A stretch of DNA of 64,000 bases from Jiulongibacter sediminis (GTDB lineage: Bacteria > Bacteroidota > Bacteroidia > Cytophagales > Spirosomataceae): the NCBI RefSeq assembly GCF_001306455.1, contig NZ_LGTQ01000006.1, positions 62,001 through 126,000 of the forward strand, given 5' to 3'. This document shows positions 43,899 through 52,832 of this stretch, one piece after another. The stretch's first letter is position 1. Every line of letters starts with the position of its first letter. Position numbers and translations under genes: made by a program. The notes below the pieces were generated by a model. The model was not told where the DNA came from, made no database searches, and saw nothing but the letters and a program-made list of their open reading frames with translations.

Positions 43899-46800
43899 AT
43901 GAAAATTAAATTACCCATTTTATTGGGCATTATGTTGCTAGGTTTTAGCTCCATAGCCCAACAAATCAGCGGTACCGTCAGGGCCGCTAAAGACAGCTCT
44001 CCGCTTCCCGGAGTTACGGTTCTTGTGAAAGGAACTACTCAGGGAACATCTACTGATGCAAACGGCCAATACACCCTTAATGCGAACTCCGGTTCTACAT
44101 TGGTTTTCAGCTTTGTAGGCTTCGTTTCGCAAGAAACTCAAATAGGGAACCGAAGTACCATAAATATTAGTCTGGAAGAAGACTCCCAAAGTCTTGAAGA
44201 AGTAGTCGTAACTGCTCTGGGAATTAAGAAAGACGCAAAGAAACTTGGCTATGCTACATCTACTGTAAACTCTGAAGCCCTAACAGAAAACAGGCAACCT
44301 AACTTTATGAACGCCTTGCAGGGTAAAGTTGCAGGGGTGAATGTTCAATCATTAGGGACAGGACCGGGCGGTAGCTCCAAAATCAGAATTCGTGGTCAGT
44401 CTTCTATTTCAGGTCAAAACTCACCACTTATTGTAATTAATGGTGTTCCTATTGATAATACAAACTTCGGTACAAATCAGAACAATCAGGGATCAGACAA
44501 CTCTATTGGCGTACGCGGTGGAGGTGTGTTCTCTGACGGTGGTGATGGTCTTAGTTCCGTAAACCCGGATGATATCGAAAGCATGACCATTCTTAAAGGT
44601 GCTACCGCAGCTGCCCTTTATGGTTCTCGTGCCAAGGATGGCGTTATCATGATTACCACCAAAACCAAAGGCGAAGGCAAAGGCATTGGTGTTACTTTTA
44701 ATACCAACTATACAAATGAGCAACCTCTTGACTTTACCGATTATCAATATGAGTACGGACAAGGCGAGAACGGCGTAAGACCAACATCGGCAAACCCTAC
44801 CTCTGGTCAGTGGTCTTTTGGTGAGAAATTTGAGCCAGGAATGACACAAGTACTTTTTGATGGTGTAACAGTACCTTATGAGCCAATTCGTAACCGCTAT
44901 GATATTTTCTACAGAAATGGTCAGAACTGGACAAACACCTTATCTCTTTCAGGTGCTGATGCTAAAGGTGGTTTTAACCTTTCAATCTCAAACCTTGATA
45001 GTAAAGGTATTGTGCCAAATAACTCTTTCAATCGTAAAACCATCAACCTGGGTGTAGCTTATGATTTGTCAAAGAAGTTTAATGTTTCGGCCAATATCAA
45101 CTACTCAAACGAGTACAATAAAAATCCGCCGAATATTGCTAACCAGGACAACTCGATTCCGACTTCAGTAGCCATCATGGCCAACTCAATGCCATGGGAT
45201 TTACTTGATGAAAAGAAATACGACGCTAACGGAAACGAGTTCGTGTACTCCCGCTTCAGAAACCGTACGAACCCTTACTTTACACTTGCAGAGCAATTCC
45301 GTAACGTGCGTAGAGATCGTATTTTCGGAAATATAGCTTTGAAATACAATCTGACAGATTGGATGTTTGTTCAGGCACGTGTCGGTCAGGATTACTGGTC
45401 AAGAGACGATGACTATAACAACTTCCCAACAGGCCAGGCTTCAAGAGGTCCGGCACCAGCAGGTTTCGTAAACGGGGTTTACACTCAGGAATCAAGAAGA
45501 TTCAGAGAGCTTAATAAAGATATCTTAATCTCTGCAAGCCGTGAGTTTGGCGATATTGGTCTTGACGTAAACCTTGGAGGTAACCAAATGTATCGTCGAT
45601 CAGACCTTAACTCTGCTCAGGTAACTGACTTTGTGGTAAGAGACCTATACACCATTGCCAATGGACGTGTGAAGGATCCGTTCTATGCTCTTTCAGAAAG
45701 AGCTGTCAACTCAGTTTATGGTGCGGCAGAATTGTCATACAAAGGATTCCTTTTTGTAAATGGTACCGCCAGAAACGACTGGTTCTCAACCCTGTCTCCG
45801 GCAAACAGAAGTATTCTTTACCCTTCAGTTTCGGGTAGCTTTGTATTCTCACAAGCTATGAATTCTGCTCCTTCATGGCTCTCTTTTGGTAAACTTCGTT
45901 TGGCTTATGCCGAAGTGGGTTCAGATACCGATGTATCTCCGTACTCAAACGCTCTTTTCTATGGCATCAATGCTAACTTGTTTAATGGTCAGCCGGTAGG
46001 TTCTTCTCAGGGTGGTACCGTGCCAAACGCTAACCTTAAGCCAATGAGGGTGGCCGAAAAAGAGGCTGGTTTAGAATTGAAACTCTTCCAAAACCGGGTA
46101 GGACTTGACTTCGCAGTCTATGAGAAACTTACATCAGATCAGATTGTATCTGCTCAGATTTCAGACGCTTCAGGCTTTACCACCACATTGATTAACAGCG
46201 GTGAAAGTCAAACCAGAGGTGCAGAATGGTTACTTTCTATTAATCCTGTAAGAACCGCTGATTTCAGATGGGATATTACATTTAATGGAACTTACAATAA
46301 AACCAAACTTCTTAGTCTTTTGACTGATACTCCTGGTGAAAGAATTACCACTGGCACTCACGTTTTCAACGGTGAACTTCGTCAGGTAGTAGGTGAGGAA
46401 CTTGGTCAGCTTTACGGCTTTGGTTTCCGCAGAGATGATCAGGGACGCATGATTTTCGGAGCTAACGGAATTCCGTTAAGAACTCCGGATCTGATTAGTT
46501 TCGGTTCTGCTCTTCCTAACTGGATTGGTGGTATCAACAACGCCTTAAACTATAAAGGTGTGAGTGTTTCTGCTTTGATCGACTTCAAACTGGGTGGAAA
46601 TATGATGTCAGGAACCAACTTTAACCTGACTCGTCACGGACTTCATAAGCAGACCCTACCAGGTAGAGACACCGGTGTAATTGGTGAAGGAGTTAACGAA
46701 TCAGGGGAGCCAAATACAGTAGCTGCCGAATCTCAGAGATACTGGGAGGTTATTCGCTCTCAGGCTTTGGTAGAGCCTATTATTTATAATGCAGGCTTCT

Positions 46801-47036
46801 GGAAATTACGTCAAATTACCGCTGGGTATGACTTTACAAAGCACATACCTGAAAACGTACCGATTAACTCCGTTAAGCTGAGCATTGTCGCCAATAATGT
46901 AGCGATGTTGAAAAAATGGGTGCCAAATATTGACCCTGATTCATTTGGCTATACTTCAGATAACATCGTTGGTCTGGAGTCTACAGGTGTACCCACTACA
47001 AGAAGCCTTGGCTTTAACCTAAATGTTAAATTCTAA
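43899..47036 (+). CDS. SusC/RagA-type TonB-linked outer-membrane transporter
   Basis: A 1045-residue protein: signal peptide (to about 21, SSIAQ), carboxypeptidase-regulatory-like domain (ISGTVRAAKDSSPLPGVTVLVKGT), then the plug domain (LQGKVAGVNVQS, SKIRIRGQSSISGQNSPLIVINGVPID, the MTILKGATAAALYGSRAKDGV block) and a 22-strand barrel ending in LGFNLNVKF. With SusD it takes up oligomers or other large solutes using energy from TonB. It starts the operon with the SusD gene 12 bases downstream; the AraC regulator is divergent. The ligand is inferred from the downstream enzymes to be a sugar acid or its conjugate. Confidence 0.97.
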   Translation: MKIKLPILLGIMLLGFSSIAQQISGTVRAAKDSSPLPGVTVLVKGTTQGTSTDANGQYTLNANSGSTLVFSFVGFVSQETQIGNRSTINISLEEDSQSLEEVVVTALGIKKDAKKLGYATSTVNSEALTENRQPNFMNALQGKVAGVNVQSLGTGPGGSSKIRIRGQSSISGQNSPLIVINGVPIDNTNFGTNQNNQGSDNSIGVRGGGVFSDGGDGLSSVNPDDIESMTILKGATAAALYGSRAKDGVIMITTKTKGEGKGIGVTFNTNYTNEQPLDFTDYQYEYGQGENGVRPTSANPTSGQWSFGEKFEPGMTQVLFDGVTVPYEPIRNRYDIFYRNGQNWTNTLSLSGADAKGGFNLSISNLDSKGIVPNNSFNRKTINLGVAYDLSKKFNVSANINYSNEYNKNPPNIANQDNSIPTSVAIMANSMPWDLLDEKKYDANGNEFVYSRFRNRTNPYFTLAEQFRNVRRDRIFGNIALKYNLTDWMFVQARVGQDYWSRDDDYNNFPTGQASRGPAPAGFVNGVYTQESRRFRELNKDILISASREFGDIGLDVNLGGNQMYRRSDLNSAQVTDFVVRDLYTIANGRVKDPFYALSERAVNSVYGAAELSYKGFLFVNGTARNDWFSTLSPANRSILYPSVSGSFVFSQAMNSAPSWLSFGKLRLAYAEVGSDTDVSPYSNALFYGINANLFNGQPVGSSQGGTVPNANLKPMRVAEKEAGLELKLFQNRVGLDFAVYEKLTSDQIVSAQISDASGFTTTLINSGESQTRGAEWLLSINPVRTADFRWDITFNGTYNKTKLLSLLTDTPGERITTGTHVFNGELRQVVGEELGQLYGFGFRRDDQGRMIFGANGIPLRTPDLISFGSALPNWIGGINNALNYKGVSVSALIDFKLGGNMMSGTNFNLTRHGLHKQTLPGRDTGVIGEGVNESGEPNTVAAESQRYWEVIRSQALVEPIIYNAGFWKLRQITAGYDFTKHIPENVPINSVKLSIVANNVAMLKKWVPNIDPDSFGYTSDNIVGLESTGVPTTRSLGFNLNVKF

Positions 47037-47048
47037 TCGAGAAATAAA

Positions 47049-48566
47049 ATGAAAAGAATACTAAAATATATATTTCTGGCCGTAGGTGTCATTACAGTGT
47101 CATCTTGTGATGATGGTTTTGATGAGCTGAATACGAACAGTATTGCGGTAACGGCTATTGACCCCGTCTTTATTCTCAATCAGGCCCTGATCAGTACCTC
47201 ATACCCCACAGAGACTGCAGTGTTTGATATGGGTGTGGTACAGCAGGTAATTTCACCGAACTCCGGGGTATTGACCGGTGCAAATTTCAATCAGGAAAAC
47301 CGCACTGTTTTTGGGCAACTATGGCCACAGTATTATCAAAATGTTATACGTAACTCCAAGGATGTTATTCTTCAGACTTCAGAGGCCGGGAACCGTAATA
47401 ACTTGCTACAAATGGCACGTATCGTTCAGGCTCATGCCTTTATGGTTTTAACTGACAGATATGGAGACATCCCTTATTCTGAAGCTGGTATTGGCTTTAC
47501 CGATGGGGTTGTTTTACCAAAGTATGACAGCCAGGAAGTTATCTATCAGGATATCATCAAAGAACTCAAAGAAGCCTCCGCAGCCTTGAGCACGAGTGGC
47601 AGAGTAGAGGGTGCTGAAATCTTGTATGGTGGAGATGTTGCCAAATGGAAAAAACTGGGTTACTCATTGCTTCTGAGAGCCGGTATGCGTTTAAGCGAGG
47701 CTAACCCAACAGCTGCTCAGGCCGCTGTTTCAGATGCTGTTTCTGGTGGACTGATGACATCGAATGACGACAATTTTGTCCTGAGACATGATGCCAATTA
47801 CCAAAACCCTATTGGTGGAATGTTAAACTCAACTGAGGCAAATAACTTCTTTATTCCTAAGCCTTTTATTGATCAGCTGAACAATACCAATGACCCAAGG
47901 CTGGCTGCCATTGCTGTCAGATACGTGGGAGCCGCTTCAGGTTCAGGTCAAACCGAAGCCGTAGCCAATCGTGACCCTTCAGTACAAATAGGAATACCGA
48001 TGGGTAATGATAACGCCGGAGCAGTAGCCGCAGCAAATGCGGATGGACTAGCCAGTTTCTATGCCTATTCTCAGCTTGATAGAACGCGTATCGCTAAAAA
48101 TACAGCTCCAATGTACTTCTTAACGTATGCTCAAACACAACTTCTTCTTGCTGAGGCTGCCTCAAGAGGATGGACAAGTGGTGATGCAGCCGGCTATTAT
48201 GCCCGTGGAATAAGAGCCCACATGGAGCAAATGGCTTCTTATGGTGAAAGCTCTGCAATTGCGGAGGCTGATATTCAGGCTTTTCTTGATGCCAATCCTT
48301 TGAGCTCAAACGCAATGGCCGATATCGGAACCCAGTATTGGATTGCCTCTCTTATGAACGGACCGGAAGCATTCGCGAACTTCAGAAGAACAGGCTATCC
48401 TAACCTTGCACCAAACCCTTTCCCGCTGAAAGATATCTCTGGAGATTTCATCAACAGGATTACGTATCCGAACTCTGAAATCTCTGTAAATTCAGAGAAT
48501 GTTCAGGCTGCAATCTCAAGACAGGGGGCAGATAACCTTGATACGAAAGTATGGTGGGATAAATAG
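47049..48566 (+). CDS. SusD/RagB-type surface lipoprotein
   Basis: A 505-residue lipoprotein (lipobox VSSC, Cys20, followed by Asp-Asp, which fits surface export). SusD-type helical repeats appear, with LMARIVQAHAFMVLTDRYGDIPYSEA, a TPR-like SLLLRAGMRLSEANP and a C-terminal NFRRTGYPNL. This matches the SusD-like_2 subfamily of RagB/SusD lipoproteins. It forms a lid on the SusC barrel and binds the ligand. A strong terminator-like hairpin follows. Confidence 0.95.
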   Translation: MKRILKYIFLAVGVITVSSCDDGFDELNTNSIAVTAIDPVFILNQALISTSYPTETAVFDMGVVQQVISPNSGVLTGANFNQENRTVFGQLWPQYYQNVIRNSKDVILQTSEAGNRNNLLQMARIVQAHAFMVLTDRYGDIPYSEAGIGFTDGVVLPKYDSQEVIYQDIIKELKEASAALSTSGRVEGAEILYGGDVAKWKKLGYSLLLRAGMRLSEANPTAAQAAVSDAVSGGLMTSNDDNFVLRHDANYQNPIGGMLNSTEANNFFIPKPFIDQLNNTNDPRLAAIAVRYVGAASGSGQTEAVANRDPSVQIGIPMGNDNAGAVAAANADGLASFYAYSQLDRTRIAKNTAPMYFLTYAQTQLLLAEAASRGWTSGDAAGYYARGIRAHMEQMASYGESSAIAEADIQAFLDANPLSSNAMADIGTQYWIASLMNGPEAFANFRRTGYPNLAPNPFPLKDISGDFINRITYPNSEISVNSENVQAAISRQGADNLDTKVWWDK

Positions 48567-48586
48567 TAAATGACCTGTAAATCACT

Positions 48587-48620
48587 AAAGGCCACCTACG
48601 TTCAAAAGGTGGCCTTTTTT
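48587..48620 (+). terminator. Terminator between susD and the RraA-type gene
   Basis: Perfect 11-bp stem AAAGGCCACCT / AGGTGGCCTTT with a 9-base loop and a T run, 20 bases after the susD stop. It may reduce transcription into the aldolase and dehydratase genes, or those genes may have their own promoter. Confidence 0.88.
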
Positions 48621-48713
48621 GGTCGATTCAATCTAATCGCTAGACTATTCTATCCAATTGATTCCCTTTTTTTGCTGAATTTAAGCTTACATCTCAATCA
48701 AGATTTCAACCCA

Positions 48714-49640
48714 ATGAAAAGAAAAATTATTCAATTATTAACCGTGCTGTTCTGCAGCTCGGCAATTGCTTCAGCTCAACAAATAGAGTGGACTCCAGAA
48801 CAAATTAAAGCCTACTCCGAAGGTTATACAGGTCCGCGATCTGCCGACGGCCGGCCTATGATCTCGGATAACCTGATTAAACGACTTGCAAATATCTCCA
48901 TTGAAGAAGCCTGGGGTTTCCTACGAAACAAAGGCTACCATAACCAGTTTGACGCGGGCTGGACAATTATTGGCGACGGAGTGCTAGTCGGTAGAGCAGT
49001 TACCTCTCAATACATGCCATTAAGACCAGATGTCGATGAAAAAATAAAAGCTCAGGGAGAAGCGGAGGGTCGTATAGGAGCTCCAAACTCCTGGCCTATT
49101 GATGTACTTACTCATGGCGACGTTTATGTGGCAGATGGTTTCGGGAAAGTGGTAGATGGTACACTTATCGGTGATAATCTTGGTAACGCCATTTATGCAA
49201 AATCTGGAACCGGAGTAGTATTTGATGCCGGAGCCCGTGATGTGGAAGGACTGGAAAGAATTAAAGGTTTTACCGGTTTCGTCCGCGGGCTTGACCCAAG
49301 TTATATTCAGGGAATGATGATGACCTGTATTAACTGCCCTATCAGAATTGGCAGAGCCACGGTAATGCCCGGCGATCTGGTTTTGGGCAAAAAAGAAGGC
49401 GTCATTTTCATACCTGCTATGTATGCTCAGGACCTGATTATGAACGCCGAATTTGTCGCTTTACGTGATGAGTTTGGACATATGCGACTTCGTGAAGGGA
49501 AATATACTCCGGGAGAAATTGATCGCCGATGGACTGACAACATTAAGCAGGATTTCTTAGCCTGGATAAAAGCTCACCCTGAAAAACTTCAAATGACACC
49601 AAAAGAATTTGATGATTATATGAAGGAAAGAAACTGGTGA
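48714..49640 (+). CDS. Exported RraA/HMG-aldolase-type protein
   Basis: A 308-residue protein of the RraA/4-hydroxy-4-methyl-2-oxoglutarate aldolase fold, with a Sec signal peptide (cleaved near SAIASAQ). Family motif: a GDN block followed 20 residues on by GARDVEGLERI, where Arg-Asp binds substrate and metal. RraA-fold proteins are normally cytoplasmic, so an exported member is unusual. The ATG at 48714 (MKRKIIQLL) is chosen over an open stretch from 48570 that lies in the terminator. Together with the next gene it could cleave a 2-keto acid to pyruvate in the periplasm. Confidence 0.88.
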   Translation: MKRKIIQLLTVLFCSSAIASAQQIEWTPEQIKAYSEGYTGPRSADGRPMISDNLIKRLANISIEEAWGFLRNKGYHNQFDAGWTIIGDGVLVGRAVTSQYMPLRPDVDEKIKAQGEAEGRIGAPNSWPIDVLTHGDVYVADGFGKVVDGTLIGDNLGNAIYAKSGTGVVFDAGARDVEGLERIKGFTGFVRGLDPSYIQGMMMTCINCPIRIGRATVMPGDLVLGKKEGVIFIPAMYAQDLIMNAEFVALRDEFGHMRLREGKYTPGEIDRRWTDNIKQDFLAWIKAHPEKLQMTPKEFDDYMKERNW

Positions 49641-49722
49641 TTTTTTTATCACGAAAATCCATTATACACTTGATTATAAGCCAATTGAACTAATAAAATT
49701 CAACCAATAAACCTATTGAAAA

Positions 49723-51222
49723 ATGAACAAGAACATTTTTGACAGATTAAAATATAAAGGGGAAATCCCTGTAAAACCGGAGCTCACTGAAAAGGGTGAG
49801 CAGATGCTTAAAGAACACAACGCTACCGGTGATAATCGCCGGGACTTTCTAAGAAAATCGGCACTTGGTGGACTCTCGTTGGGAATGATGTTTAACGGTA
49901 ACCCGGCAAAAGAGGTAGAATTTCTTTCTCAAAAAGTTAAACGCTCCAGTAGTCCTTCTGATCTCAAAATTACTGACCTCAGAATTGCGACTGTTGTAAG
50001 AGCCCCAATGACCTGCCCGATCATTAGAATTGATACCAACCAAGGCATCAGTGGATATGGTGAAATCAGGGATGGAGCTTCAGCGAAGTACGGATTATTC
50101 CTAAAAAGCAGATTGCTCGGCAAAAACCCGTGTACCCCTGAAATGCTTTTCAAAGACATCAAACAGTTTGGTGGCCACGGCCGTGCTGCCGGGGGTGTTT
50201 GTGGTGTAGAAATGGCCCTTATGGACCTGGCCGGCAAAGCCTATGGCGTGCCGGCCTATCAAATGTTGGGAGGCAAGTACCGCGACTATGTAAGAATTTA
50301 TGGCGATACTCCTACGCTTCCTGATCCGGTAGAGTTTGCGAAAAAAATGAAGGAGCGACAAGACCTGGGACTGACCTTCCTGAAAATGGACTTTGGTGTT
50401 GGTCTGTTGAAAAACCATCCACATACCGTTGTGGGAGGATTAAACACTGACTACACTCGTCAATGGGGAGATCCACCGAAAATGAAAGGAAACGCCAGAA
50501 GCTACTCGCAAACCAAGCACCCTTTCAGCGGAATTCAAATTACCGATGAAGGAATTGAGATCATGGCCAATTTCGTACATGAAGTTAGAAAGTCTGTGGG
50601 CTATGAGGTACCTCTCGCGGCTGATCATTTCGGGCATTTTGGAGTAAATACCGCTATCAGACTTGCAAACGCTATTGAGAAATATCGCCTGGCCTGGCTT
50701 GAAGATATGGTTCCGTGGTTTTACACAGATCAGTGGAAGCAAATCACAGAAGCTGTAAATACTCCAACACTAACAGGGGAGGATATCTTCCTGAAAGAAG
50801 AGTTTATCAAGTTAATCGACGCCCGTGCAGTGGACATGGTACAACCTGACCTGGCGAGTTCCGGAGGTTTAATTGAAACCAAAAAAATCGGTGATTATGC
50901 TGAAGAAAGAGGAATTCCAATGGCCATGCACTTTGCAGGCACACCGGTTTCTTTCATGGCAAACGTGCACTGTGCTGCTGCTACCGAGAATTTCGTAGCT
51001 CTGGAGCATCATAGTTTTGACGTTCCTTGGTGGGAAGACATGGTAACCGGCATTGAAAAGCCAATCTACAAGGATGGTTTCGTCAAAGTACCGGAAACGC
51101 CAGGTCTGGGTATTGATCTCAACGAAAAAGTAGTCAAAGAGCACCTCAAAGACGGGACACTCTATTTTGCTCCAACCGAAGAATGGAATGAAATTGACAG
51201 CTGGGACAGAACCTGGAGCTAA
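49723..51222 (+). CDS. Enolase-superfamily (mandelate racemase group) sugar-acid dehydratase, Tat-type
   Basis: A 499-residue protein. A long N-terminal region (1-36) leads to a twin-arginine motif (NRRDFLRKS) and a hydrophobic stretch (ALGGLSLGMMF), so Tat export is likely. The barrel has a LKMDFG strand near the KxK position. Metal ligands are Asp in AADHFGHF, Glu in LEDMV and Glu in GEDIF. An Asp-His dyad (QPDLASS, then AMHFAG) is typical of the mandelate racemase group. Most of this group dehydrate sugar acids to 2-keto-3-deoxy acids. It follows the RraA-type gene by 82 bases and precedes a BASS symporter. Confidence 0.88.
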   Translation: MNKNIFDRLKYKGEIPVKPELTEKGEQMLKEHNATGDNRRDFLRKSALGGLSLGMMFNGNPAKEVEFLSQKVKRSSSPSDLKITDLRIATVVRAPMTCPIIRIDTNQGISGYGEIRDGASAKYGLFLKSRLLGKNPCTPEMLFKDIKQFGGHGRAAGGVCGVEMALMDLAGKAYGVPAYQMLGGKYRDYVRIYGDTPTLPDPVEFAKKMKERQDLGLTFLKMDFGVGLLKNHPHTVVGGLNTDYTRQWGDPPKMKGNARSYSQTKHPFSGIQITDEGIEIMANFVHEVRKSVGYEVPLAADHFGHFGVNTAIRLANAIEKYRLAWLEDMVPWFYTDQWKQITEAVNTPTLTGEDIFLKEEFIKLIDARAVDMVQPDLASSGGLIETKKIGDYAEERGIPMAMHFAGTPVSFMANVHCAAATENFVALEHHSFDVPWWEDMVTGIEKPIYKDGFVKVPETPGLGIDLNEKVVKEHLKDGTLYFAPTEEWNEIDSWDRTWS

Positions 51223-51256
51223 TTCTTTTGATAATCATTGAATAATGAATAAAATT

Positions 51257-51291
51257 GGTCTGAAATCGGGTGCTTTTCCTGGTTTCAGACC
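51257..51291 (+). promoter_or_regulatory. Intergenic hairpin before the BASS symporter
   Basis: GGTCTGAAA pairs with TTTCAGACC across a 17-base loop, between the dehydratase stop and the symporter start. There is no T run, so it is more likely a processing or stability element than a terminator. Confidence 0.5.
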
Positions 51292-51320
51292 TCAACCATA
51301 TTGAAATTTAACCCTGACCA

Positions 51321-52244
51321 ATGAGAAATAACATTTACACCATCGTCATTATTCTGGTGGTGATTATTACGTACAATTTCCCACAATACTTCATTGAAGT
51401 AGGCGATGTAAAACTTACTTCACTCATTACCCCCGTCTTACAGATTATTATGTTTGGTATGGGCACCACCATTACTCTCAATGATTTCGTGGGTATCGTA
51501 AAAACACCAAAAAAGGTAATCATAGGAGTAGTTTTGCAGTTTTTGGTTATGCCTTTCTGGGGCTTTGGAATTGCCTATGCCTTTGGATTTCCGCCTGAAA
51601 TCGCTGCTGGTATTATCTTAATTGGTAGTAGCCCGAGTGGTTTGGCTTCTAATGTAATAGCCATGTTGGCAAAAGCCAATGTTGCCTTATCAATTACGCT
51701 GACTACTTTCGCTACCATGCTGGCTCCGATTATGACTCCTACATTGATGCAATATCTGGGTGGTGAGTTCATTGACGTTGACTTTCTGGGCATGATGTGG
51801 AGTATGTGTAAAATGGTGATCATTCCGGTAGCTTTTGGTTTTCTTTTAAACCGCTATACACCAAAATTTGTAGCCTCCATCAAAAAGATTTTACCGCTGT
51901 TCTCTATGGCCGGTATCGCCTATGTAATAGGAACCGTTACCGCTGCAGGTCATGACTCACTCTCTACCGTAGGAGCCATTTTGTTTCTAGCCGTTTTGAT
52001 TCATAATGTCGGTGGTTACGTTTTCGGTTATTTCGCCGCCCGCGGAATAGGCATGGACGAACGCGACAGCCGAACTATTTCCATTGAAGTAGGCATGCAA
52101 AACGGCGGCTTGGCATCTGCACTGGCCGTAGAAATGGGCAAAGTGGCAACCGTCGGACTGGCTTCAGCCATATTCGGACCGCTGATGAACGTTACCGGCT
52201 CTCTACTCGCCAGCTGGTGGGGAAAGAAGGAAATAAAGGAGTAA
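51321..52244 (+). CDS. BASS-family sodium:organic-anion symporter
   Basis: A 307-residue inner-membrane protein with about ten helices. FGMGTTITLNDF, FPPEIAAGIILIGSSPSGLASNVIA and EVGMQNGGLASALA are the hallmark blocks of the bile acid:Na+ symporter superfamily, including the crossover sodium-binding region. Members import bile acids, pantoate, or pyruvate (BASS2). Pyruvate or a keto acid is attractive here because the upstream exported enzymes could make one in the periplasm. Last gene of the presumed operon. Confidence 0.92.
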   Translation: MRNNIYTIVIILVVIITYNFPQYFIEVGDVKLTSLITPVLQIIMFGMGTTITLNDFVGIVKTPKKVIIGVVLQFLVMPFWGFGIAYAFGFPPEIAAGIILIGSSPSGLASNVIAMLAKANVALSITLTTFATMLAPIMTPTLMQYLGGEFIDVDFLGMMWSMCKMVIIPVAFGFLLNRYTPKFVASIKKILPLFSMAGIAYVIGTVTAAGHDSLSTVGAILFLAVLIHNVGGYVFGYFAARGIGMDERDSRTISIEVGMQNGGLASALAVEMGKVATVGLASAIFGPLMNVTGSLLASWWGKKEIKE

Positions 52245-52264
52245 ACGTATTCGTCGATAATATT

Positions 52265-52300
52265 AAACCCCGAAGTTCTTGAAGACCTTTGGGGTTTCGT
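52265..52300 (+). terminator. Hairpin after the BASS symporter
   Basis: AAACCCC / GGGGTTT around a 19-base interior that can partly pair, 20 bases after the stop. No T run beyond the stem, so terminator function is uncertain. Confidence 0.5.
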
Positions 52301-52376
52301 ATATCGTAGAACTTGATTAGTTTTGGAAACCTTCGAGGCCTGTATCGTAGAAAATGGAAACACCCTTGGGCCCAAC

Positions 52377-52736
52377 CTAACTATCCATTGCATCCATTTC
52401 TTTCTGGATGACCTCCCGGATCGCTGTTTTAATAGTATCTCTTTTGGAATATATAATTGCCAGAGATATCAAAAGAACGGCAAAAATAATAACATATCCC
52501 CAAGGAGTTCCCAGCCATTGATTCAGCCCCCAGGCGGCAATCATGAGGAGAAAAACCATGGCTACCGAGGCTAATACCAAAAAGATGAAGCGGAATACGG
52601 CATCCGCTACAGCCCGTTCAATTTTCTCCTGAATTTCCAGTTTTTTCAACTCAAATTTCGCCTCAATAAGCTTGATCACACTGTCCTTGATCTCACCAAG
52701 CTTGAATAAATCAGAAAGAGAATTTTTTAAGCCCAT
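52377..52736 (-). CDS. Phage-holin-superfamily small membrane protein
   Basis: A 119-residue protein of the phage holin 3 superfamily (DUF1469-like), with an N-terminal amphipathic helix then two membrane helices (about 48-70 and 79-97) and a charged tail. VKLIEAKFELKKLEIQEKIERAVADAVF is the typical lead-in. In free-living bacteria these are not phage proteins and may be stress-linked envelope proteins. Isolated gene; no phage genes are near. Confidence 0.85.
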   Translation of the reverse strand: MGLKNSLSDLFKLGEIKDSVIKLIEAKFELKKLEIQEKIERAVADAVFRFIFLVLASVAMVFLLMIAAWGLNQWLGTPWGYVIIFAVLLISLAIIYSKRDTIKTAIREVIQKEMDAMDS

Positions 52737-52832
52737 CTTTAGTTAATGTTTTGAGCAATCCAACATAAGATAAAAAACACTCGTTGTTGATAGAGTCTTT
52801 TGTCTTGCGTCTTAAATCTTTTGTCTTAATAA

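Noticed and set aside
52377-52736. Prophage remnant signalled by the holin-like gene
   Set aside because: No other phage gene is adjacent, and this holin superfamily is common in bacterial chromosomes without phage.
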